NCBI GenBank assembly: GCA_964650405.1
Contig: CAZYTO010000190.1
Span: forward strand, 1-11,160
Direction: 5' to 3'
Origin: CAZYTO01 sp964650405
GTDB taxonomy: Bacteria > Acidobacteriota > Thermoanaerobaculia > Gp7-AA8
DNA: 11,160 bases
Shown: piece by piece, positions 6,376-11,160 of the stretch
Numbering within the stretch: the stretch's first letter is position 1
How the letters are laid out: each line of letters starts with the position of its first letter
Translations under genes and position numbers: made by a program
Notes under the pieces: model-generated
Seen by the model: the letters and a program-made list of their open reading frames with translations, nothing else
The model's database searches: none
What the model was told of the DNA's origin: nothing

Positions 6376-8406
6376 TCACCACACCTCGCAAGCCTTGGCT
6401 CCGCGCACCATCACGGAATCGGGTGTGCAGCCGAAGGTCTTGGCGAACTCGGGTAGGTTCGAGAGCGGTCCGATGACGCGGAACTTCGCCACGGGATGCG
6501 GGTCGCCCTGGACCATCATGCGCTGGGATTCGGGCCGCGTCTCGTCGCCGCGGAACTGGCCCCAGGCGATGAAGAACTGCTGCTCGGGCGTGAAGCCGTC
6601 GACCGTCGGTGCCGGGTGGGCCTGGCGCGCCTTCTGAAAGGCCAGCCAGGCGATCTTCGCACCGGCCAGGTCGCCGATCGATTCGCCGAGGACGAGCTTC
6701 CCCTGGTGGTGGATGCCGGGCTCGATGAAGTATCCCTCGAACTGGTCGGCCACGCACTGCGTACGCTCATGGAAGTGCTTCAGATCGTCGGCCGTCCACC
6801 AGTTGTTGAGCCGTCCCTGGGCGTCGAACTGTGCCCCCTGATCGTCGAAGCCATGGCTGATCTCGTGGCCGATGACGACGCCGATGGCGCCATAGTTCAC
6901 GGCGTCGGCCGCCTTGACGTCGAACGCCGGCGGCTGGAGGATGCCGGCCGGGAAGACGATCTCGTTGAGCAGCGGGTTGTAATAGGCGTTTGACGTGGGC
7001 GGCGTCATGCCCCAGCGCCCGCGGTCGAGCGGTTTGCCGATCTGAGCGAGGTCGTCGAACGTGCCGAACGTCGCGCCGGCCATGACGTTCTGCCAATAGG
7101 ACCCAGGCGCGATCGACACGTGGCTGTAGTCCTTCCAGCGATCGGGATAGCCGACCTTCGGGTTGAACGTGGCCAGCTTCGCCAATGCCTGCTTCTTCGT
7201 CTCGTCGCTCATCCAGGCCAGGTTGTGGATCGTGTCGCCCATGGCGGCCAGGAGGTTCTTCACCAGCTCCTGCATCCTGGCCTTGGCCTCGGCGGGGAAG
7301 TACCGCTCCACGTAGCGGCGCCCCAGGGCTTCGCCGAGGAACTGATCATCGGCCTCGACGCAGCGCTTCCAGCGCGGCTTCATCTCCTTCGCGCCGCGCA
7401 GGAACCGGCCGTAGAAGGCGAAGTCCTCTTCCGCCAGCGGCGCGGCGAGACTCCCGGCGGCGCTGTTGATCACTTTCCACTGCAGGTACGACTTCCAGTC
7501 GTCGAGCGACGTCGTGGCCAGTTCCTTGTCCACCGTCTTCATGAACTCGGGCTGATCGACGTTCAGGTCGGCGGAAGGAACGGAATTGCGGTCGAGGTAA
7601 AGCTTCCAGTCGAAGTGCGGCGTCAGGGCCTGCAACGCGGCCACGGTGACCTTGTGATCGGTGGCCTTCGGATCGCGGAGCTGCACGTTGTCGAGATGTG
7701 CAGCGGCCAACCGCGACTCCACGGCGAACACGACGTCGCTGGCCTTCTTCGCATCGTCCTTCGACCAGCCGGTCAGCTCGAACATCTTCGCCACGTGCGC
7801 GCGGTACTGCTCGCGCGCGTCGGCGAACCGCTTCTCCGGCTTCAGGTAGTAGTCGCGGTCCGGCAGGCCGAGACCGGAGGCATAGACCTTGGCGATGACC
7901 TGCGACGGGTTGTGATTGTCCGGCGTGGCCGTGATGCCGAACGGCATGCCCATCTGCAGAGCGTCGAGCTTCTGCCACTCGGCCTGTACGCCCGCCGTGT
8001 CTTTCAGTGCCCGCACTTCCTCGAGCAGCGGCTGGATTGGCTTCGTGCCGAGGGCGTCGACGCGCCCCTGGTCCATGCAGGAGGAGTAGAAGTCGGTGAC
8101 CTGCTGGTCGATCGTACCCTTCGGCCAATCCTTCCGCTGGGAGAGATCGTCGAGCAGGGCGCGGAGCTGGTCCTTGCTCTGCTCTCCCGCGGCCCAGCGC
8201 CGGCTCCAGCGATCCATCGAGGCCGGGATCGGATTCGCCTTCCGCCACGCACCATTCGCATAGTCGAAGAAGTTCGTGCAGGCATCGACGCTCTTGTCGA
8301 TGTCGCCGGCGAAGACCCCGCGCTGTTCGCCGGCCTGAGAGGCGGCAGGCTGAGCAGCGGCAGAGACACAAACGAGGAGCAGGGCGGCAGGAGCAGTCAG
8401 TCGCAT
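6376..8406 (-). CDS. Secreted M13-family (neprilysin/PepO-like) zinc metallopeptidase
   Basis: 676 residues from the ATG at 8406; a TTG two codons upstream (8412) is possible but less likely. The N-terminus MRLTAPAALLLVCVSAAA is a signal peptide with probable cleavage near AAA-Q or SQA-G; LLVC is a poor lipobox, so a lipoprotein is unlikely. The conserved M13 opening DACTNFFDYANGAW follows, then the all-helical N-terminal domain. The zinc site is HEISH at residues 514-518 (ligands H514, H518), with the third ligand E575 in GESIGDLAG and the supporting D579. NAYYNPLLNEIVFPAGIL, upstream of the zinc site, and the CEVW C-terminus are also M13 hallmarks. Length matches the family (about 670-700). 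By family knowledge these enzymes cleave short peptides; here it would act in the periplasm or outside the cell. It converges on addA and has no linked partner gene. Natural substrate unknown. Confidence 0.95.
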   Translation of the reverse strand: MRLTAPAALLLVCVSAAAQPAASQAGEQRGVFAGDIDKSVDACTNFFDYANGAWRKANPIPASMDRWSRRWAAGEQSKDQLRALLDDLSQRKDWPKGTIDQQVTDFYSSCMDQGRVDALGTKPIQPLLEEVRALKDTAGVQAEWQKLDALQMGMPFGITATPDNHNPSQVIAKVYASGLGLPDRDYYLKPEKRFADAREQYRAHVAKMFELTGWSKDDAKKASDVVFAVESRLAAAHLDNVQLRDPKATDHKVTVAALQALTPHFDWKLYLDRNSVPSADLNVDQPEFMKTVDKELATTSLDDWKSYLQWKVINSAAGSLAAPLAEEDFAFYGRFLRGAKEMKPRWKRCVEADDQFLGEALGRRYVERYFPAEAKARMQELVKNLLAAMGDTIHNLAWMSDETKKQALAKLATFNPKVGYPDRWKDYSHVSIAPGSYWQNVMAGATFGTFDDLAQIGKPLDRGRWGMTPPTSNAYYNPLLNEIVFPAGILQPPAFDVKAADAVNYGAIGVVIGHEISHGFDDQGAQFDAQGRLNNWWTADDLKHFHERTQCVADQFEGYFIEPGIHHQGKLVLGESIGDLAGAKIAWLAFQKARQAHPAPTVDGFTPEQQFFIAWGQFRGDETRPESQRMMVQGDPHPVAKFRVIGPLSNLPEFAKTFGCTPDSVMVRGAKACEVW

Positions 8407-8418
8407 GGGCAAAGTCTA
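8407..8418 (-). promoter_or_regulatory. TAGACTTTGCCC box directly before the peptidase ATG (possible leaderless promoter)
   Basis: On the - strand TAGACT (8413-8418) fits the TAnnnT -10 pattern and ends six bases before the ATG, placing a transcription start at or next to the A of ATG. No Shine-Dalgarno is visible. The same string with one extra T and two extra C precedes the VanZ-like gene. No good -35 is seen. This is inference from spacing and recurrence. Confidence 0.4.
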
Positions 8419-8425
8419 CTAGCAG

Positions 8426-8559
8426 TTCATCCTGAGCGCGGGCGGTAGGTAGGGCGGGAGCGAAGGATCAAATCCAGGCATCGCAGGTGATGAATTATCG
8501 CCATTGCCCCGCGCTGATCCTTCGCTCCCGCCCAACCTACTGCCCACGCTCAGGATGAA
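8426..8559. repeat. Large inverted repeat, 45-bp arms, 44-base loop
   Basis: The left arm (8426-8470, starting TTCATCCTGAGCGCGG) and right arm (8515-8559, ending CACGCTCAGGATGAA) are reverse complements with three mismatches in 45. The outer ends read TCCTGAGC and the inner ends GCGAAGGATCA. A third copy of the arm lies at 10041-10081. It sits between the end of the upstream three-gene operon and the peptidase start. It could fold into a long RNA hairpin and block read-through in both directions, but there is no T-tract. Confidence 0.9.
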
Positions 8560-8564
8560 TTGCG

Positions 8565-9194
8565 TCAGTGCACAAACGAGATCACGATCGCGACCAGCAG
8601 CAGGATCACCACGGCCAGCGACACCCACATGGCCTGCAGGGTGGGGCGGTGCATGTCGACGCGGTCGCGGCGCTCGCCGATGAGGTAGCGGAAGTACTCG
8701 ATGCGCGGCTTGATCGTCCCGACCTTTTCCTCCACGTCAGGGTAGATGACCTGGTTGATCTCCGGGACGATGATGACCGGGACGAAGGTGGCCCCCCTGC
8801 GGCGGGTGATGAACTGGTTGAGGGGATCGTTGTGGGGCTTGTCGCCCGGCGCCACGAGGCAGTGAAAGACCGTGACCGACTGCAGGACGCTCAGCGCCTT
8901 CTCCGAGACCTTGCGCGCTTCCCACGTCCGGACGACATTGTCGGCCGCCTGCCGCAGCACGCGCTCGGTCAGGTCCGGGACGCGGGTGAAGATGAAGACC
9001 GTCTCGCCCGTGGCGAAGGAGATCTTCTCCGTACGCCGGTAGATGATCTCGCCGTAGTCCTCCCACTCGACCATGGCCTGGTCGGGTGCCTGGTCGGTGG
9101 TGAAGCCCTCCTCGGCCAGGCGTTCCATCAGCCGGCCCACCGGGTCGCTGCCGGCCGGCGACTCGGGCGGTTTCTCAGCTTTGCGCGCTTGCAT
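8565..9194 (-). CDS. Unrecognised protein with a C-terminal membrane anchor
   Basis: 209 residues from the ATG at 9194, which lies inside the end of the receiver gene (20-base overlap, different frame), so translation is probably coupled; no clear Shine-Dalgarno is seen. I do not recognise the family. Residues 1-20 are polar. The middle looks like a mixed alpha/beta cytoplasmic domain with strand-like segments GETVFIFTRV, SVTVFHCLVA and ATFVPVIIVPEI and a helical part around TERVLRQAADNVVRTWEARK. An Arg-rich stretch (IGERRDRVDMHR) precedes a single hydrophobic segment, AMWVSLAVVILLLVAIVISF, that runs almost to the last residue (about 188-209). That is the layout of a tail-anchored inner-membrane protein with its domain in the cytoplasm. 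Last gene of a VanZ-like / receiver operon; it may be the receiver's target, but that is a guess. Confidence 0.85.
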   Translation of the reverse strand: MQARKAEKPPESPAGSDPVGRLMERLAEEGFTTDQAPDQAMVEWEDYGEIIYRRTEKISFATGETVFIFTRVPDLTERVLRQAADNVVRTWEARKVSEKALSVLQSVTVFHCLVAPGDKPHNDPLNQFITRRRGATFVPVIIVPEINQVIYPDVEEKVGTIKPRIEYFRYLIGERRDRVDMHRPTLQAMWVSLAVVILLLVAIVISFVH

Positions 9195-9549
9195 ACTTGT
9201 CGACGAGACGAACCAGATCGTCGAATTCAAAAGGTTTGCCCATGTAGTCGTCGGCGCCGCACTTCCGCGCCTTTTCGGCGATGTCCCGGTCGCCGGAGAG
9301 GACGATGTACGGGATGCCGCGGGTCTCGTCCTGGGACTTGAGCGCGGAACAGAGGGCGTCGCCTCCCATCCCCTTGATGGTGAGGTCGGCAAAGATGACC
9401 TCCGGCCGCAGCTCCTTGGCCCGGAGCAGCGCGGTATTGCCGTCGGACACGGTCTCCGACTTGCGGCCGTGCCGTTGCAGCACGAGCGCGATGAGGCGCG
9501 CCACCTGCGGGTCGTCTTCCACGATCAGTATCACGTCCGCTGCCCTCAC
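9175..9549 (-). CDS. Stand-alone response regulator receiver domain (CheY-like)
   Basis: 124 residues from the GTG at 9549, which overlaps the stop of the VanZ-like gene (GTGA). A second candidate is the GTG at 9534 (protein starting VILIVEDD), which has GAGGG eight bases upstream; the two differ by five residues. The protein is one receiver domain with no output domain: acidic pocket E11-D12-D13 (LIVEDDP), phosphoacceptor D55 (IFADLTIKGM), switch S85 (YIVLSGD) and K105 (YMGKPFEF). It should be phosphorylated by a histidine kinase encoded elsewhere and act by protein contact. It overlaps the following gene by 20 bases, so all three genes are likely co-translated. No cognate kinase is present in the window. 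Confidence 0.92.
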   Translation of the reverse strand: MRAADVILIVEDDPQVARLIALVLQRHGRKSETVSDGNTALLRAKELRPEVIFADLTIKGMGGDALCSALKSQDETRGIPYIVLSGDRDIAEKARKCGADDYMGKPFEFDDLVRLVDKYASAQS

Positions 9550-10025
9550 GCCTGGAACCGGAACCGCACGCGTTTGCGCAGGTGTCCGAGTACGGCGCCC
9601 ATGAAGGTGCCGGCCGCATTGCCGGAGACGTCGAGCCAGCCGGTGATGCGGGTCGGCAGCCATTCCTGCCAGGCGGTGAGCCCTAACGCAAAGGTCACGC
9701 CGACCGCGAGGGTCAGCGCGTAAGTCCTTGCCCGTCTGCGGTCCGCGCGGTCGAAGGCGAGGAAGGCCATCCCTCCCCAGGGCAGGAAAAAGAGCGCATC
9801 GGCGATGGCCGGCGCCGCAGAGGCCAGGACCGTGGCCCGGCCCGCCCCGGTGCGGTTGTACTGCGCCAGCGCCCGCAGCAGGTGCAGGGGCGAGGCCGCC
9901 TCGCGATAGACCGCCTTGCCGGAGAGGAACCAGACCAGCGCCACCATCGCCGCGGACACGAGCAGCAGCAGCAGGACGGTCACCCGCCGCGGAACGCGGA
10001 CCACACGAAGCTCGCGGCTGCCCAT
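9546..10025 (-). CDS. VanZ-like integral membrane protein
   Basis: 159 residues from the ATG at 10025. Four hydrophobic segments are visible: about 15-35, 74-91, 101-118 and 134-148. The VanZ signature is present in order: a segment with FFLPWGGMAF, then WQEWLPTR (119-126), then LDVSGNAAGTFMGAVLG (131-147), which corresponds to the Asp-x-x-x-Asn-x-x-Gly element of the family. By family knowledge, VanZ gives low-level teicoplanin resistance in enterococci, but most family members are of unknown function and should not be called resistance genes. It is the first gene of the operon; its stop overlaps the receiver's GTG. Immediately upstream are a TAGACT box and a dispersed repeat copy. Basic residues dominate the C-terminus (HLRKRVRFRF), consistent with a cytoplasmic tail. 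Confidence 0.85.
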   Translation of the reverse strand: MGSRELRVVRVPRRVTVLLLLLVSAAMVALVWFLSGKAVYREAASPLHLLRALAQYNRTGAGRATVLASAAPAIADALFFLPWGGMAFLAFDRADRRRARTYALTLAVGVTFALGLTAWQEWLPTRITGWLDVSGNAAGTFMGAVLGHLRKRVRFRFQA

Positions 10026-10040
10026 GGGGGCAAAAGTCTA
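10026..10040 (-). promoter_or_regulatory. TAGACTTTTGCCCCC box directly before the VanZ-like ATG (possible leaderless promoter)
   Basis: On the - strand TAGACT (10035-10040) ends nine bases before the ATG. It repeats the box found before the peptidase gene. A purine-rich ribosome site is absent. The region where a -35 would fall lies inside the dispersed repeat (10041-10081), so that element may supply promoter sequence. Confidence 0.4.
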
Positions 10041-10081
10041 TCCTGAGCGCGGAAGGTAGGTTGGGCGGGAGCGAAGGATCA
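10041..10081. repeat. Third copy of the TCCTGAGC...GCGAAGGATCA repeat arm
   Basis: A 41-bp segment in the same orientation as the left arm of the 8426-8559 inverted repeat, differing at three positions. It stands alone here, with no inverted partner nearby, which shows that the arm is a unit in its own right. It abuts the TAGACT box of the VanZ-like operon. Confidence 0.88.
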
Positions 10082-10085
10082 GAGC

Positions 10086-10120
10086 CGATTCGCTGGTCGA
10101 TGGCCGATGGTCGCTGTTCG
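10086..10120 (-). repeat. Heptamer array (CGACCAG family on the - strand)
   Basis: Seven-base steps on the + strand: CGATTCG, CTGGTCG, ATGGCCG, ATGGTCG, CTGTTCG. Read on the - strand they give CGAACAG, CGACCAT, CGGCCAT, CGACCAG, the same CGACCAG-type unit as the + strand array at 6340-6374. It lies immediately after the dispersed repeat copy. Confidence 0.65.
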
Positions 10121-10130
10121 CGCGTGCCTT

Positions 10131-10232
10131 GTGGGGGACGGACAATCCTGTCCGTCTCCGGTCGTCGGTCGCGACGAAACCGGACTTGCGCAGCTATCCG
10201 CATGTCGACGGACAGGATTGTCCGTCCTCCAC
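10131..10232. repeat. BIME-like pair of inverted REP-type hairpins
   Basis: Two 26-bp arms (10131-10156 and 10207-10232) are reverse complements with a single mismatch, separated by 50 bp. Each arm is itself a hairpin: ACGGACA and TGTCCGT around a 4-base loop. Read outward-in, each arm starts with GTGG before the stem, reminiscent of the short tetranucleotide 5' of REP hairpins that are handled by REP-associated tyrosine transposases. No transposase gene is in the window. It ends eight bases before the btpA stop, on its downstream side, so it could also act as a transcript 3' end structure. Confidence 0.8.
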
Positions 10233-10240
10233 TTACGTAT

Positions 10241-11041
10241 CTACCGGCGAAACGCGGCCACTACGCGCGCCACGCGGTCCGGGTCCACCGGTGCGTCGAC
10301 GTCGCCGTTACGCTTGAGGGACGTTCCAACGATGAAGCCGTCCGCATGCGGGTAGGCGGCGGCGTTCTCCGCCGTCACGCCGCTGCCGACGAGGAGGGGG
10401 GCGTCCGGCAACGCCTCGCGAAGCAACGCGCACCGCGACGGGTCGGTGGCTGCGCCGGTCTCGCTGCCGCTGACGATGATGGCATCGGCCAGGCCACGCA
10501 GGCGGAGGTCCCGGGCCGACTGCACGGGATCGACGGGCGCCAGGGCCGCGGCGTGCTTTACGTCGTGGTCGGCGAAGATCAGCACTGCCGGGGCGATCAC
10601 GCTTCGCCGCCGCAGGGTTTCGTCGGCCTCTCCTTCGAGGATTCCCTGGTCTGCCAGCACGGCGCCCGTGTGGACGTTGACCCGGATGAAGGCCGCGCCC
10701 GGCGCGGCGGCCACGGCCAGCGCCGCCTGCGCGTCATTGCGCAGGACGTTCACGCCGAACGGCAGCTTCACGGCGCGGGCAATCTCGGCGACCACCCGGG
10801 TCATGGCGGCGATCGTCTCCGGCTGGACCCGGTTCTTCCGGAACGGCCGGTCGCCGAAATTCTCGACAGCAATGGCGGTCACTCCACCAGAGGCCAATGC
10901 TTCCGCATCCGCCAGCGCGAGCTCGATCACCCGGTCGAGCGACCCGCCATATAACGGCGCCCCCGGCAACGGCGCGAGATGCACCATCCCGATGACCGCA
11001 CGGCGGCCGAAGCGCCCAATCAAATCGTCCCTCGTGAGCAT
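10241..11041 (-). CDS. btpA: BtpA-family TIM-barrel protein
   Basis: 266 residues from the ATG at 11041 (MLTRDDLIG). A longer in-frame start (GTG at 11092) would add 17 residues with no family resemblance, so it is rejected. Family stretches appear in order: VIGMVHLAPLPGAP (16-29), AVENFGDRPF (58-67, with E60-N61), LPFGVNVLRND (93-103), AFIRVNVHTGA, IFADHDVKHA, ADAIIVSGSETG, LLVGSGV and DGFIVGTSLKRNG, finishing with APVDPDRV. Length matches the family. In cyanobacteria BtpA is needed for stable photosystem I; in non-photosynthetic bacteria its role is unknown, and the fold suggests a sugar- or phosphate-binding enzyme. Nothing in the neighbourhood points to a pathway. It appears to be transcribed alone. 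Confidence 0.93.
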   Translation of the reverse strand: MLTRDDLIGRFGRRAVIGMVHLAPLPGAPLYGGSLDRVIELALADAEALASGGVTAIAVENFGDRPFRKNRVQPETIAAMTRVVAEIARAVKLPFGVNVLRNDAQAALAVAAAPGAAFIRVNVHTGAVLADQGILEGEADETLRRRSVIAPAVLIFADHDVKHAAALAPVDPVQSARDLRLRGLADAIIVSGSETGAATDPSRCALLREALPDAPLLVGSGVTAENAAAYPHADGFIVGTSLKRNGDVDAPVDPDRVARVVAAFRR

Positions 11042-11048
11042 CGCGAGC

Positions 11049-11054
11049 AGTATG
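11049..11054 (-). promoter_or_regulatory. Possible -10 box (CATACT) seven bases before the btpA ATG
   Basis: CATACT differs from the TAnnnT pattern at its first base but sits at the same distance from the start codon (seven bases) as the TAGACT boxes of the peptidase and VanZ-like genes (six and nine). There is no Shine-Dalgarno and no convincing -35. This is weak support for leaderless initiation. Confidence 0.25.
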
Positions 11055-11143
11055 AAGGAACTTGAACCGCGCCCCGCACGGGCGGAGGCCACTCATGCCT
11101 CATGCGGCTTTGCACTTAAAGTCAGAAGTATCGGTCTCGGCGC

Positions 11144-11159
11144 AAGGCTGAAAGGCTGA
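11144..11159. repeat. Octamer direct repeat AAGGCTGA x2 at the window edge
   Basis: AAGGCTGA occurs twice in tandem, at 11144 and 11152, and may continue past the window. The rest of the 119 bp upstream of btpA (11042-11160) shows no gene that I can support. Confidence 0.5.
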
Positions 11160-11160
11160 A

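Noticed and set aside
8410..8412. TTG as the start of the M13 peptidase
   Set aside because: It adds only two residues, falls inside the TAGACTTTGCCC box, and the ATG at 8406 gives a normal signal peptide.
7120..8448. A 442-codon + strand open frame opposite the M13 peptidase
   Set aside because: The peptidase is supported by HEISH, the third ligand, a signal peptide and the family C-terminus. The antisense product is an Arg/Val/Leu-rich shadow with no motif.
9546..10025. Calling the VanZ-like gene a glycopeptide resistance determinant
   Set aside because: No vanA-type cluster genes are present, and most VanZ-domain proteins in environmental bacteria have no link to resistance.
9728..10954. 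A 408-codon + strand open frame spanning the VanZ-like gene start, the repeats and btpA
   Set aside because: It crosses two well-supported genes on the other strand and an intergenic block of palindromes, and has no family resemblance.
11095..11151. Short + strand open frame upstream of btpA
   Set aside because: Eighteen codons, no ribosome site and no recognisable product.

Overview
The window is GC-rich DNA that looks like the chromosome of a free-living bacterium. The set of families (a two-subunit AddAB-type helicase-nuclease, a secreted M13 metallopeptidase, a BtpA-family protein, a VanZ-like protein) together with abundant short dispersed repeats fits Acidobacteriota or a neighbouring phylum. 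That placement is an inference from gene content; there is no marker gene here.

Layout: (1) 1-2655, + strand: an AddB-like subunit, cut off at its 5' end by the window edge. (2) 2656-3118: a 463-bp gap with no gene, filled with dispersed repeats (three direct copies of a 52-bp unit, plus hairpins) that separates the two subunit genes. (3) 3119-6316, + strand: the AddA-like helicase-nuclease, complete. (4) 6317-6375: a short convergent gap holding a heptamer array. (5) 6376-8406, - strand: a secreted M13 (neprilysin/PepO-type) zinc peptidase. (6) 8407-8564: a gap dominated by a 45-bp-arm inverted repeat. (7) 8565-10025, - strand: a tight three-gene operon, transcribed VanZ-like membrane protein -> stand-alone receiver domain -> unrecognised protein with a C-terminal membrane anchor; consecutive genes overlap. 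(8) 10026-10240: a gap with another copy of the dispersed repeat, a heptamer array and a BIME-like pair of inverted hairpins. (9) 10241-11041, - strand: a BtpA-family TIM-barrel protein.

How the genes work together: AddA and AddB should form one complex that unwinds and resects double-strand DNA ends for recombination; both retain their nuclease residues, and AddB retains the four cysteines of the iron-sulfur nuclease domain. The VanZ-receiver-anchored protein operon looks like a small functional unit of unknown role at the membrane. The peptidase and BtpA genes appear to be independent units.

The most unusual content is in the repeats rather than the genes: seven-base-period arrays at four places, two of them inside addA and addB reading frames; an inverted repeat family found three times; a REP/BIME-like element; and a shared TAGACT box directly before two start codons that suggests leaderless transcription. 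I found no convincing new defence or mobile system, no RNA gene and no CRISPR array.
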